A stretch of DNA of 64,000 nt from Tistrella mobilis KA081020-065 (GTDB lineage: Bacteria; Pseudomonadota; Alphaproteobacteria; Tistrellales; Tistrellaceae), in NCBI RefSeq assembly GCF_000264455.2, contig NC_017956.1, forward strand, positions 343,501 through 407,500, given 5' to 3'. A model generated the notes under the pieces. That model saw only the letters and a list, made by a program, of their open reading frames with translations, made no database searches and had not been told where the DNA came from. A program made the translations under genes and the position numbers. This document shows positions 53,035 through 64,000 of the stretch, in pieces. Every line of letters starts with the position of its first letter. Within the stretch, counting starts at the first letter, position 1.

Positions 53035-54270
53035 ATGGCGCGCCAAACGTCCAACAGCAGCCGCCTGCACCTCTACGACGTGAACGCCGGAGAGGCCGGA
53101 GGGTCCGGTGGCGGCCCCACCGGCGGATCCGGCGACTATGCCGGTGTCGGCGCGCTGTTGAAACGCGAGCGCCTGCGCCAGGGGCACGACATCGCCCAGG
53201 TCGCCGACCAGCTGCGCATCCGCCGCCTCTATCTGGAGGCGCTGGAGGAAGGCCGCTATGCCGAGCTGCCGGCGCCTGCCTATGTGATGGGCTTCCTGCG
53301 CTCTTACGGCGCCTTCCTCGGCCTGGATGTGCCCGAGTTGCTGCGTCGCTACAAGGCCGAGGGGCAGCATGTGCCCCAGACCAACACGCTCGATTTTCCG
53401 ACGCCGGCCGAAGAAGGCCAGATGCCGCGCTTCACGGTGATCGTGGTCGCCGTCGTACTGGCCGTGATCGCCTATGGCGGCTGGCGCTATTTCGGCGAGA
53501 CCCCGAACCAGATCGCCGATACCGTCGCCGAGGTGCCGGCCTATCTGCTCCAGTCGGGCGGCGAGGGGCGTGATGCCGCCCAGGTCGGTGCCGGCACGAC
53601 GGCCGGGCAGACGGCCACCACGGCCGACGACCGCGCCGCTGCCGAGGTGACCGACCGCCAGACCGACGAGGCCGAGACTGCCGATGCCGCATCCTCGGCG
53701 GCGGCACCGGTCACTTCGTCGCCTGCAGCCCCGGCACCCACGACCTCGGCACCCACCGCTCAGGCACCCACCGCTCAGGCACCCACCGCTCAGGCACCCA
53801 ACCCTCGGGCCCCCACGACCTCGGCCCCCGCAGCGCAGGCCCCGGCGCCTGCCGCGGCTGCGCCGACTGCGACTGCCCAGGCACCTTCTCCGGCTCCTTC
53901 TGCATCGGCCCCGTCTGCGTCGGCTCCTGCGGCCCAGGCTCCGGCAGCTCAGGCGCCTGCTGCCCCGGCCGCATCGACGCCGGTACCCGCGGCGCCGGCC
54001 TCGGGCAGTGGCATCCGTATCGTCGCCACCGCCGACAGCTGGCTGCAGATCCGTGCGCCCGGTGGTGGCACCGTGTTCAGCCGCATCCTGCGGGCCGGCG
54101 AGACCTACGACCTTCCGCCCGAGGCGGTGGGCGCCAGCATGATCACCGGCAATGCCGGCGGCATCGAGATCCAGGTTGATGGCCGCACACTGCCACCGCT
54201 TGGCGCGGCCGGTGTCGTGAAGCGCAACATCGTCCTCGACCGGCAGGCGCTGCAGGCCTCGGCGGGCTGA
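53035..54270 (+). CDS. RodZ-like helix-turn-helix membrane protein with DUF4115 domain
   Basis: Protein of 411 residues in the RodZ arrangement: a cytoplasmic Cro/CI-like helix-turn-helix (~37-105, LLKRERLRQGHDIAQVADQLRIRRLYLEALEEGRY), one transmembrane helix (~130-147, FTVIVVAVVLAVIAYGGW), a long Ala/Pro/Thr-rich linker with repeats, and a C-terminal DUF4115 domain (GIRIVATADSWLQIRAPGGGTVFSRIL, then TGNAGGIEIQVDGR). RodZ links MreB to the cell wall elongation machinery. The ATG at 53035 is the first after which the family sequence begins. A 271-base gap precedes it. Confidence 0.88.
   Translation: MARQTSNSSRLHLYDVNAGEAGGSGGGPTGGSGDYAGVGALLKRERLRQGHDIAQVADQLRIRRLYLEALEEGRYAELPAPAYVMGFLRSYGAFLGLDVPELLRRYKAEGQHVPQTNTLDFPTPAEEGQMPRFTVIVVAVVLAVIAYGGWRYFGETPNQIADTVAEVPAYLLQSGGEGRDAAQVGAGTTAGQTATTADDRAAAEVTDRQTDEAETADAASSAAAPVTSSPAAPAPTTSAPTAQAPTAQAPTAQAPNPRAPTTSAPAAQAPAPAAAAPTATAQAPSPAPSASAPSASAPAAQAPAAQAPAAPAASTPVPAAPASGSGIRIVATADSWLQIRAPGGGTVFSRILRAGETYDLPPEAVGASMITGNAGGIEIQVDGRTLPPLGAAGVVKRNIVLDRQALQASAG
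53749..53793 (+). repeat. Three perfect 15-bp tandem repeats in the RodZ-like gene
   Basis: GCACCCACCGCTCAG occurs three times without change, encoding Ala-Pro-Thr-Ala-Gln at residues 239-253, followed by a diverged fourth copy at 53794-53808. The array lies in the periplasmic linker and could vary in copy number by slippage. Confidence 0.9.
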
Positions 54271-54420
54271 GCGGCCGGGGGGGGCTCTATCCCCGGCCCC
54301 GCCGCCCTGGCCCGGCTCCATGAGGCTTGCCGGACATGGCTGCGGCTGATAAGTCCTTCAACGTCCGGCATCCGCGGCCGATCTGCCGTCCGCGGGCCAT
54401 GATCAGCGACGGAAGCCATC

Positions 54421-55560
54421 ATGACCGTCAGAGCCTATCGCCATATCGAGCGGCGCCAGAGCCGCAAGATCCGGGTCGGTCCGGTCGAGGTCGGTGGCGA
54501 CGCACCGATTTCGGTGCAGACCATGACCAACACCCAGACCCCGGATGTGGACGGCACGCTCGATCAGATCCGTCGCGCGGCAGAGGCCGGTGCCGATATC
54601 GTGCGGGTGTCCTGCCCCGACGAAGACTCGACCGCGGCGCTGAAGCAGATCGTGGCCGGAAGCCCGGTGCCGATCGTTGCCGACATCCATTTCCACTATC
54701 GCCGCGCCATCGAGGCGGCCGAGGCGGGGGCGGCATGCCTGCGCATCAACCCCGGCAATATCGGCTCGGCCACCCGCGTGCGCGAGGTGGTGAAGGCGGC
54801 GAAGGATCACGGCTGTTCGATCCGCATCGGCGTCAATGCCGGCAGCCTGGAGCGGGAACTGCTGGAGCACTATGGCGAGCCCTGCCCCGAGGCGATGGTC
54901 GAAAGTGCGCTCAACCACATCCGCATCCTTGAAGAAAACGACTTCTTCGAAACCAAGATCAGCGTGAAGGCCTCCGACGTCTTCCTGGCGGTCGCGGCCT
55001 ATCAGGGCCTGGCGGAGGCCTGCGACTACCCGCTGCATCTGGGCATCACCGAGGCGGGTGGTCTTCGCTCCGGTACGGTCAAATCCTCGATCGGCCTCGG
55101 CATGCTGCTCTGGTCGGGCATCGGCGACACCATCCGGGTCTCGCTCTCGGCCGATCCGGTCGAAGAGGTGAAGGTCGGCTACGACATCCTGAAGAGCCTG
55201 GGGCTGCGCCGGCGCGGGGTGACCATCGTGTCCTGCCCCTCCTGCGCCCGGCAGCGCTTCCAGGTGATCGACACGGTCGCAAAGCTGGAAGACCGGCTGG
55301 GCCACATCACCGTGCCGATCTCGCTGTCGGTGATCGGCTGTGTGGTCAACGGTCCGGGCGAGGCGCGGGAAACCGAGATCGGCGTCACCGGCGGCGGCGG
55401 CCATCATCTGGTCTATATCAACGGCGCGCCCGACCACAAGGTCGGCGACGACCGGCTGATCGACCATATCGTCGAACTGGTCGAGGCCCGCGCCGAGGCG
55501 ATCGCCGCCGGTGACACCGCCATGACCACGCTGAAGCGGAAGGTCGCGGCCGAGGGCTGA
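54421..55560 (+). CDS. ispG: 4-hydroxy-3-methylbut-2-en-1-yl diphosphate synthase (flavodoxin/ferredoxin)
   Basis: Iron-sulfur enzyme of the MEP isoprenoid pathway, 379 residues. The N-terminal barrel has [29 protein letters not shown] and [21 protein letters not shown]; the C-terminal [4Fe-4S] domain has CPSCARQRF and [10 protein letters not shown], giving the three cysteine ligands plus Glu. It is followed by hisS after 65 bases, a common pairing. Confidence 0.95.
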   Translation: MTVRAYRHIERRQSRKIRVGPVEVGGDAPISVQTMTNTQTPDVDGTLDQIRRAAEAGADIVRVSCPDEDSTAALKQIVAGSPVPIVADIHFHYRRAIEAAEAGAACLRINPGNIGSATRVREVVKAAKDHGCSIRIGVNAGSLERELLEHYGEPCPEAMVESALNHIRILEENDFFETKISVKASDVFLAVAAYQGLAEACDYPLHLGITEAGGLRSGTVKSSIGLGMLLWSGIGDTIRVSLSADPVEEVKVGYDILKSLGLRRRGVTIVSCPSCARQRFQVIDTVAKLEDRLGHITVPISLSVIGCVVNGPGEARETEIGVTGGGGHHLVYINGAPDHKVGDDRLIDHIVELVEARAEAIAAGDTAMTTLKRKVAAEG

Positions 55561-55625
55561 CCCCGGCGACCCTGCACCTTTCCTTCCCGGACATCCCAGA
55601 ACCTGCCTGACGGAGACCCCCAGCC

Positions 55626-56870
55626 TTGGCCAAGCTGCAGCCGGTGCGCGGCACCCACGACATCCTGCCCGACGAGATGCCGCGCTATCGCAATGTCTTC
55701 GATGCGGTGGCCCATGTCGGCGCCACCTATGGCTATGGCGAGATCGCGACTCCGATCTTCGAATTCACCGAGGTGTTCAAGCGCACCCTGGGCGACACGT
55801 CGGACGTGGTGACGAAGGAGATGTACACCTTCGCCGATCGCGGCGGGGAGGGGTTGACGCTCCGCCCCGAGGGCACGGCCGGTGTCGCCCGGGCGGTCAT
55901 TTCGGGCGGGCTGCTGCAGCAGGTGCCGCTCAAATATTTCTACCGCGGCCCGATGTTCCGCTACGAGCGCCCGCAGAAAGGCCGCATGCGGCAGTTCCAC
56001 CAGATCGGTGTCGAGCTGCTGGGCGTGCCCGAACCCAGCGGCGATATCGAAGTCATCGCCCTCGGCGCCGATATTCTCGACCGGCTGGGCGTGCTGGGCG
56101 ACACCATGCTCGAGATCAACACGATCGGCGACATGGAGAGCCGCAACGCCTATCGCACGGCGCTGGTCGCCTATCTGGAAGGCCATATCGACCGCCTCTC
56201 CGATGACAGTCGCGAGCGGCTGCACCGCAATCCGCTGCGGGTGCTGGACAGCAAGGATGCGGACGACCGCGAGGTGGTGGCGAACGCGCCGCGCTTCGAT
56301 GACTACCTGACGCCCCATGCCGCCGATTTCTTCGCGGCAGTCCTGGCCGGGCTCGACCGGCTGGGCATCCCCTATCGCCGCAATGTCTATCTGGTGCGCG
56401 GGCTCGACTATTACTGCCACACCACCTTCGAATTCGTGACCGACCGGCTGGGCGCCCAGGGCACCGTGCTCGCCGGCGGCCGCTATGACGGGCTGATCGG
56501 CCAGATGGGTGGCGCCGAGACCCCGGGCGTCGGCTGGGCGGCCGGCGTCGAACGGCTGTCGCTGCTGGCCGAGCCGCCGGCGGCCACCATCCGTCCGGTG
56601 GCGCTTGTGCCGCTGGGCCCGGCTGCCGAGGCCGAGGCGATGGTTCTGGCGCACCGGCTGCGCAAGGCCGGTGTCGTGGTCGATCTCGGCTACGGCGGTA
56701 ACCTCAAGAAGCGCATGAAGCGCGCCGACCGTGTGGGGGCCGCCCAGGCGGTGATCTTCGGTGATGACGAGCTTGCCCGCGGTGCCGCCCAGCTGAAGAG
56801 CCTGGATGATGGCGCCCAGACCGAGGTGGCGCTCGCCGATCTCGTCGACCGCCTGGCCGCGCGGGGCTGA
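55626..56870 (+). CDS. hisS: Histidine-tRNA ligase
   Basis: Class II aminoacyl-tRNA synthetase of 414 residues. Motif 1 region is [14 protein letters not shown], motif 2 is [28 protein letters not shown], the histidine-specific [15 protein letters not shown] is present, and motif 3 is [17 protein letters not shown]; the anticodon-binding domain follows. The start is TTG at 55626 ([12 protein letters not shown]), supported by family alignment, since no ATG is available upstream of the conserved N-terminus. Confidence 0.95.
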   Translation: MAKLQPVRGTHDILPDEMPRYRNVFDAVAHVGATYGYGEIATPIFEFTEVFKRTLGDTSDVVTKEMYTFADRGGEGLTLRPEGTAGVARAVISGGLLQQVPLKYFYRGPMFRYERPQKGRMRQFHQIGVELLGVPEPSGDIEVIALGADILDRLGVLGDTMLEINTIGDMESRNAYRTALVAYLEGHIDRLSDDSRERLHRNPLRVLDSKDADDREVVANAPRFDDYLTPHAADFFAAVLAGLDRLGIPYRRNVYLVRGLDYYCHTTFEFVTDRLGAQGTVLAGGRYDGLIGQMGGAETPGVGWAAGVERLSLLAEPPAATIRPVALVPLGPAAEAEAMVLAHRLRKAGVVVDLGYGGNLKKRMKRADRVGAAQAVIFGDDELARGAAQLKSLDDGAQTEVALADLVDRLAARG

Positions 56871-56880
56871 CCCTCAGGTC

Positions 56881-57969
56881 ATGTCGCTTCAGGCCAAGCT
56901 CGATCAGGTCCTGCGCCGCCATGAAGAGCTGGCGGCACGGCTCGCCGACCCGGCGATTGCCGGGTCGGGCGATTATGTGCGCCTGTCCCGTGAATTCGCC
57001 GGGCTGGACGAACTGGCACAGGCCGTGCGCCGGCAGCGGGAGGTGGCGCGTGAACTGGCCGAAGCGCGTGTGATGGCCGGTGATCCGGCCGCCGATGCCG
57101 AGATGCGGGCGCTGGCCGAAGAAGAGTGCCGGAGCCTCGAGGCCGAGTGCCAGGCGCTGGACCGCTCCGTTCGGGTGATGCTGCTGCCGCGCGACGAGGC
57201 CGATGACCGCAGCGCCATCCTTGAAATCCGTGCCGGCACCGGTGGCGAAGAGGCGGCGCTGTTCGCAGCCGATCTCTTCCGCATGTATCAGCGTTACGCC
57301 CAGGAGGCCGGCTGGCGGGTCTCGCTGCTGCAGGCGACGGAGAGCGACCTCGGCGGCTTCCGCGAAGTCGTGGCCGAGATCGAAGGGGCGGGCGTCTATG
57401 GCCGGCTGAAATTCGAGAGCGGCGTCCATCGGGTGCAGCGTGTGCCCGAGACCGAGGCCCAGGGCCGCATCCACACCTCGGCGGCGACGGTCGCCATCCT
57501 GCCCGAGGCGGAAGAGGTCGACATTGCCATCGATCCGGCGGACCTGAAGATCGACGTCTTCCGGGCGAGCGGTGCCGGCGGCCAGCATGTGAACACCACC
57601 GACAGCGCGGTTCGCATCACCCATCTGCCGACCGGCATTGTGGTGGTGCAGCAGGACGAGCGCTCGCAGCACAAGAACCGGGCCAAGGCGCTCAAGATCC
57701 TGCGCGCGCGGCTGTTCGAGCAGGCCCGCGATGCGGCGGCCGAGGCGCGCGCGGCAGAGCGGCGCGGCCTGGTCGGGTCCGGGGACCGGTCCGAGCGGAT
57801 CCGGACCTACAACTTCCCCCAGAACCGGGTCACGGATCACCGCATCGGCCTCACCCTCTATAAGCTCGACAAGGTGGTGGCGGGCGAGGCGTTGGGCGAG
57901 CTGATCGAGGCGCTGGTGACCGAGGATCAGGCCGCCCGGCTGGCGGCTTTGGACGAGACCGGCGCATGA
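56881..57969 (+). CDS. prfA: Peptide chain release factor 1
   Basis: RF1 releases finished proteins at UAA and UAG. The product is 362 residues. The codon-recognition loop is of RF1 type ([23 protein letters not shown], with the PxT motif as Pro-Glu-Thr), and the catalytic GGQ is at 233-235 ([19 protein letters not shown]). The ATG at 56881 comes 10 bases after hisS. It overlaps prmC by ATGA; PrmC methylates Gln235. Confidence 0.96.
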   Translation: MSLQAKLDQVLRRHEELAARLADPAIAGSGDYVRLSREFAGLDELAQAVRRQREVARELAEARVMAGDPAADAEMRALAEEECRSLEAECQALDRSVRVMLLPRDEADDRSAILEIRAGTGGEEAALFAADLFRMYQRYAQEAGWRVSLLQATESDLGGFREVVAEIEGAGVYGRLKFESGVHRVQRVPETEAQGRIHTSAATVAILPEAEEVDIAIDPADLKIDVFRASGAGGQHVNTTDSAVRITHLPTGIVVVQQDERSQHKNRAKALKILRARLFEQARDAAAEARAAERRGLVGSGDRSERIRTYNFPQNRVTDHRIGLTLYKLDKVVAGEALGELIEALVTEDQAARLAALDETGA

Positions 57970-58862
57970 GTCCGGCCGGGGGCGGTGACGCAGATGCCCT
58001 GCGTCGGATGCTGACGGCCCGGCTGGCCGACGTCGCCGGCGCGGATGCCGGGCTGGAAGCGCGGATGATCGTGGAGCGGGTGACGGGGCTGGATGCGGCC
58101 GGCCTGCTGACCCGCGGCGACCAGCCGGTTTCGCCTGATGCGCGTGCCGCGGCGGAGGCTATGCTTGCCCGGCGGCTTGCGCGTGAGCCGCTGTCTCAGA
58201 TCTTCGGCACCCGCGGCTTCTGGACCATCGATCTGGATGTCACCGCCGACGTCCTGACCCCCCGGCCCGACACCGAGACCCTGATCGAGGCCGTATTGGA
58301 TTTCGTCGACACCGATGGCCGCGGCCGCGGCCATCCCTGGCGGATCCTGGATCTGGGCACCGGTTCGGGCTGTCTGCCCGCGGCCCTGCTCACCGAACTG
58401 CCCGAAGCGCGGGCGGTTGCGGTCGATCGTTCCGAGGCTGCCGCGCGGGTGGCCCGGGGCAATCTGGCGCGAATTGCGCCCGACCGCGCGGCCGTGGCCG
58501 TCGGCGACTGGGCGACGGCGCTTTCGGCCGCACCCGGCCACGTATTCGACTTGATCGTGTCGAACCCGCCTTATATACCTACCAATGAAATCCGGGCCCT
58601 GGATCCGGAGGTTGCGCGGCACGAGCCACATCTTGCCCTTGATGGCGGTGATGATGGTCTCGAGGCATATCGGGTGCTGGCACCCGTGATTGCACGCCTG
58701 CTGCACCCCGAAGGGTTCGCATGTGTGGAAGTCGGACGAGGACAGGCGCGGGATGTGGAGCGCCTCTTCGGCGACCTGGGATTGACGACATCCGTAAGGA
58801 ATGATCTGGGCCGTATCGGACGCTGCGTGACCGCGCGGCATGCCGCAGCGGTGGCGCCCTGA
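57966..58862 (+). CDS. prmC: Peptide chain release factor N5-glutamine methyltransferase
   Basis: SAM-dependent enzyme of 298 residues that methylates the GGQ glutamine of RF1 and RF2. The helical N-terminal domain binds the release factor ([13 protein letters not shown] at its end), then [16 protein letters not shown], motif [16 protein letters not shown] and the substrate motif NPPY at 200-203. It overlaps its target gene prfA by four bases. Confidence 0.95.
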   Translation: MSPAGGGDADALRRMLTARLADVAGADAGLEARMIVERVTGLDAAGLLTRGDQPVSPDARAAAEAMLARRLAREPLSQIFGTRGFWTIDLDVTADVLTPRPDTETLIEAVLDFVDTDGRGRGHPWRILDLGTGSGCLPAALLTELPEARAVAVDRSEAAARVARGNLARIAPDRAAVAVGDWATALSAAPGHVFDLIVSNPPYIPTNEIRALDPEVARHEPHLALDGGDDGLEAYRVLAPVIARLLHPEGFACVEVGRGQARDVERLFGDLGLTTSVRNDLGRIGRCVTARHAAAVAP

Positions 58863-59006
58863 GCGCTGCGAGCCTGCGCCCGACCCGCGGACGGTCCTGA
58901 TCCTGGCGTGATGGCCCTGCGGAGAGGGCACGCAAGCATTTGCCACCTGGCACATCGACGGCCGGTTCGGCCGTAACACCGAACAGATAGGACGGCTTGG
59001 ACTGAC

Positions 59007-60209
59007 ATGAGGAACGGCCCGAATTCCAAGCGGACGCGCATGGGACGGCAGCAGGGCGGTGGCGGCGGTGGTGGTCGCCCCCGGCCGCAGCAGCCGGTCA
59101 ACCGCAACCGGATCTTTGAGAGCAACGGCCCTGCCGGCAAGATCAAGGGCAACTTGTCCCAGGTCATCGATCGCTATCTGGCTGCGGCCCGTGATGCGTC
59201 GAGTTCGGGCGACCGGGTGCTGGCCGAAAGCTGCCTGCAGCATGCCGAGCACTATCTGCGCCTGATGAACGGCACCCAGGACGAGAACCGCACCGACCGG
59301 AGCCCCGTTCAGGACCGGTTCTCGCGCCCGGGGACCGAAACGGACTCCGACGAGGACGAGACCGAGAGCGGCGACGCCGAGGGTGAAGACGAGGCCGCCG
59401 AGCCGGCGGAGCGCCCGAACCGGGGCGACCGCTATGAGCGCGGCGATCGTAGCGACCGTTTCGAGCGTGGCAGCCGTTTCGATCGCGGGGACCGTGATCG
59501 GGGAGACCGCGCCGAGCGTGGCGATCGGCCCGAACGCGGTGATCGGCCTGAACGTGGCGATCGCTCCGAGCGCGGCGACCGGCCCGAGCGTGGCGACCGG
59601 CCCGACCGGGGTGATCGCGATGACGAACGCGGTGGTCGCCGTCGTCGCGGCCGTCGCGGCAATCGGGGCGAGGGCCGCGATGAGCGTGACACCGAGCGCG
59701 GTGGCGAGAGCGATCTGTTCGGTGGCGAGCAGCCGCGTGAACGGCGCCCGGCCGGCGATCTGACCCCGGCGCCGCAGCCGGTTGCCGAGCAGCCGGCCCC
59801 GGTGGCCGAAAAGCCTGCACCGGTTGAAAAGCCTGCGCCTGCTGTTGCGGCACCGGTTGCCCCGGCGCCCGCCGCTCCGGCCCCTGCACCTGCCGCTCCG
59901 GCGCCTGCCACGCCGGTGCCCGTTGCTTCGGCACCCGTCGCTTCGGCACCGGCGGCCGAACAGCCGGCCGAGCCGGCACCTGCCCCGCGTCGCCGGACCG
60001 CCAAGGCCGCCGAGACTGCGGCAGCCGAGGCCGGAGAGGCCGAGGCGCCCAAGCCGCGCCGCACCCGCCGGACCAAGGCCGAGATGGCCGCGGCCGCGGA
60101 AGCGGCTGCCGCCGAAGGGGCTGCACCGGCCGAAAAGCCGGTCCGCAAGCGTGCGACCACCACCCGCACCCGCCGCAAGGCGAGCGAGGATGAGGGCGAG
60201 GCCGGCTGA
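59007..60209 (+). CDS. DUF4167 domain-containing protein with RGDR repeats
   Basis: Protein of 400 residues. The N-terminal ~90 residues are the alphaproteobacterial DUF4167 domain: GRQQGGGGGGGRPRPQ-like basic start, then NRIFESNGPAGKIKGNLSQV and AESCLQHAEHYLRLMN. The rest is low complexity: an acidic stretch, an Arg/Gly/Asp region of ERGDRP-type repeats reminiscent of RNA-binding RGG proteins, a Pro/Ala linker and a Lys/Arg/Ala histone-H1-like tail. Binding to RNA or DNA is likely but unproven. It follows prmC by 144 bases. Confidence 0.88.
   Translation: MRNGPNSKRTRMGRQQGGGGGGGRPRPQQPVNRNRIFESNGPAGKIKGNLSQVIDRYLAAARDASSSGDRVLAESCLQHAEHYLRLMNGTQDENRTDRSPVQDRFSRPGTETDSDEDETESGDAEGEDEAAEPAERPNRGDRYERGDRSDRFERGSRFDRGDRDRGDRAERGDRPERGDRPERGDRSERGDRPERGDRPDRGDRDDERGGRRRRGRRGNRGEGRDERDTERGGESDLFGGEQPRERRPAGDLTPAPQPVAEQPAPVAEKPAPVEKPAPAVAAPVAPAPAAPAPAPAAPAPATPVPVASAPVASAPAAEQPAEPAPAPRRRTAKAAETAAAEAGEAEAPKPRRTRRTKAEMAAAAEAAAAEGAAPAEKPVRKRATTTRTRRKASEDEGEAG
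59514..59621 (+). repeat. Six 18-bp tandem repeats (ERGDRP type) in the DUF4167 gene
   Basis: Codons 170-205 encode ERGDRP, ERGDRP, ERGDRS, ERGDRP, ERGDRP and DRGDRD. Synonymous codons differ between copies, so the protein repeat is older than recent slippage. Looser copies precede the array. Confidence 0.9.
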
Positions 60210-60240
60210 CGAGCCCGGCCGGCTGCCATTGCTGCCTGAA

Positions 60241-60277
60241 CGAACGCCGCCGTCGGGATGACCGACGGCGGCGTTCG
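60241..60277. terminator. Bidirectional terminator hairpin between DUF4167 and MOSC genes
   Basis: CGAACGCCGCCGTCGG and CCGACGGCGGCGTTCG form a perfect 16-bp stem around GATGA, in the 101-base gap between two convergent genes. T tracts are weak on both sides. Confidence 0.75.
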
Positions 60278-60310
60278 TGTATCCGGGGGCAGGTCTCCGT
60301 CCTGCGTGGC

Positions 60311-61081
60311 TCAGCGAATGATGATCGGATCGCCGGCGCGGATCGTGCCGGGGCGGGTCACGACGGTGAAGACGCCGAATTCCTTGTGGCCCTGGGTCGA
60401 GGAGAGGGCCGGCAGGACCTCCAGATCCCGGATGGCGGTGCCCGGGCGGACATGGGTGGCGGCACAGCGAATGACCGGTGCCACCGCCTCGACGGCGACC
60501 TCGCCGATTTCGATGGTGCGGCCGATCAGGTCGCGCTCGATCCAGGGCTCGCCGAAATCGGCAACCAGGTTGTTGCGGAACCGCAGCGGATCCAGCGCCT
60601 CCGGCGCAAGCCCCATGGCGTGAGCCAGCGCCCGGCCGCTCGCCAGATTGGTGATCGAGAGCATCTGGCGTTCCTTGTCGGTGAACGAACCCGTCCCGGC
60701 CTTGACCAGCATCGGCGCCTTGGCCGGGGGCAGGTCCAGATGACGCGCGACCAGCTGGCCGGCGCGGACCGCGAAATCCGGATCGTCGCCCTGGCCGGCG
60801 ATGGCCTCGCCGTCGGGCAGGGTCAGCACCAGCCGGTCGGTTTCCGTGTCGTAGCGGCAGGCGATCGCGGCCATGCGCGGTTCGGTCACCATCACATGAA
60901 AGGCGGCCTTCGGGCGCCATTCGGGCTGGAGCGGATTGGGCTGGGTGCCGATCTTCGCAAAGGCGAAGCGGCGGTCGGCGGGCAGGCCGGCACCAGTTTC
61001 CAGCCGGGCTTCCGAAAGCCGGTCCACGGACAGGCTCTTCACGGGGAAGCGGTTGATGTCGATCAAGGCGCCGTCGGCCAT
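60311..61081 (-). CDS. MOSC domain-containing protein (YcbX-like)
   Basis: Protein of 256 residues: an N-terminal MOSC_N barrel (INRFPVKSLSVDRLSEARLETGAGLPADRRFAF) and a C-terminal MOSC domain (LVADFGEPWIERDLIGRTIEIGEVAVEAVAPVIRCAATHVRP). The Cys in RCAATHV is the residue expected to bind sulfur or the molybdenum cofactor. Relatives include YcbX and mARC, which reduce N-hydroxylated compounds; no partner reductase domain is attached. It is divergent from clpB. Confidence 0.87.
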   Translation of the reverse strand: MADGALIDINRFPVKSLSVDRLSEARLETGAGLPADRRFAFAKIGTQPNPLQPEWRPKAAFHVMVTEPRMAAIACRYDTETDRLVLTLPDGEAIAGQGDDPDFAVRAGQLVARHLDLPPAKAPMLVKAGTGSFTDKERQMLSITNLASGRALAHAMGLAPEALDPLRFRNNLVADFGEPWIERDLIGRTIEIGEVAVEAVAPVIRCAATHVRPGTAIRDLEVLPALSSTQGHKEFGVFTVVTRPGTIRAGDPIIIR

Positions 61082-61149
61082 CCCTCGGTCTCCTGGAAGG
61101 GCAGGTCAGATCCGCATCATAGCGATGCATGAAGATGGTGCGAGGCGAT

Positions 61150-61178
61150 CTTGCACGACTGTTGCCGGTTCACCACAT
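61150..61178 (+). promoter_or_regulatory. Possible heat-shock (sigma-32-like) promoter for clpB
   Basis: CTTGCAC, a 16-base spacer and CCACAT lie about 145 bases before clpB. The match to a sigma-32 consensus (CTTGAAA ... CCCCAT) is partial. The 240-base gap to the MOSC gene shows no better candidate. Confidence 0.3.
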
Positions 61179-61321
61179 GGGATGTGGGCCGGGGACAACC
61201 GGTCCGCCCGGCGGCCGGCCGCAGCAGCGGAGGATCGCCGGGGCAGGTCGGTCGGCGCCGTCGCCACGAAAGCCAGGGACGCGCGCCATTCCATCGGACG
61301 ATCGTCGAGGGACGCCACGGC

Positions 61322-63919
<2,598 letters not shown>

Positions 63920-63945
63920 TCGGCATCCCGGGACCAGACGTAAAG

Positions 63946-63979
63946 AAACCCCCGCCCGAGCGATCGGGCGGGGGTTTTT
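63946..63979 (+). terminator. Rho-independent terminator after clpB
   Basis: AAACCCCCGCCCGA pairs perfectly with TCGGGCGGGGGTTT around a GCGA loop, followed by further T residues, 26 bases beyond the clpB stop. Confidence 0.95.
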
Positions 63980-64000
63980 CGTTGCGGTCCGGGCGGGCGC

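Noticed and set aside
57927..61130. 1067-codon minus-strand frame across prmC, DUF4167 and the MOSC gene
   Set aside because: The first part simply reads the MOSC and DUF4167 region out of frame; repeats of Ala, Thr and Ile arise from the antisense of the Pro/Ala coding tract.

Overview
The window is a gene-dense, GC-rich chromosomal stretch from an alphaproteobacterium. Product types and gene order fit the Rhodospirillales in a broad sense, and a Tistrella-like organism would fit, but this is inferred from reading the proteins and was not checked by any search. Pointers are a DUF4167 RNA-binding-type protein, a PF13467-type ribbon-helix-helix protein, DUF1178 and DUF2889 proteins, a CobS/CobT pair beside a J-domain protein and BolA, an NDUFAF5-like methyltransferase, a GAF-domain PtsP, an MclA-type malyl-CoA lyase and two CtrA-type boxes. 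No rRNA, tRNA, insertion sequence, prophage or CRISPR array was seen.

Layout. 1-2 kb: end of a cyanate/nitrate-type ABC importer with cyanase. 2.1-8.8 kb: a TetR regulator, a complete five-gene branched-chain-amino-acid-type (HAAT) ABC importer and an imidazolonepropionase-like amidohydrolase. 8.8-9.5 kb: a HigBA-type toxin-antitoxin pair. 9.7-13.9 kb (minus strand): cobT, cobS, a J-domain gene and an XRE regulator. 14.4-15.9 kb: bolA, an RHH regulator and a DUF2889 gene, with two CtrA-box-like sites. 16-20.2 kb (minus strand): aroK, aroB, a CorC/HlyC-type protein and an AEC-family carrier. 20.5-23.5 kb: a 49-residue membrane peptide, a polyproline exported protein and xerD. 23.5-25.5 kb: divergent iclR and mclA around a clear operator. 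25.6-35.2 kb: accA, chaN-like, secA (minus), a parvulin foldase, argJ, mutT, a methyltransferase (minus) and comF. 35.3-40.4 kb: grxC and a nitrilase, then lrgAB with a divergent LysR gene, an MFS exporter and DUF1178. 40.4-48.1 kb: a nucleotidyltransferase-like protein, a tripartite tricarboxylate transporter (tctCBA) and a divergent response regulator/sensor kinase/periplasmic binding protein operon. 48.1-64 kb: a housekeeping block of ubiG, lysC, ptsP, a RodZ-like gene, ispG, hisS, prfA, prmC, DUF4167, a MOSC protein and clpB.

Working together: cyanase sits with its importer; aroK and aroB supply the shikimate pathway; PrmC is expected to methylate the GGQ glutamine of the PrfA encoded just upstream; grxC and the nitrilase overlap as a glutathione-related pair; the TctC/B/A genes are probably controlled by the divergent TctD/E-like system. 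Accessory cassettes (HigBA, IclR/MclA, LrgAB/LysR/MFS, Tct plus its regulators) look inserted between conserved core segments. I see no obvious new defence or biosynthetic system. The most interesting material is regulatory: near-perfect palindromes and repeated motifs at specific promoters, the three-gene sensory operon beside tctCBA, and a few unassigned proteins.
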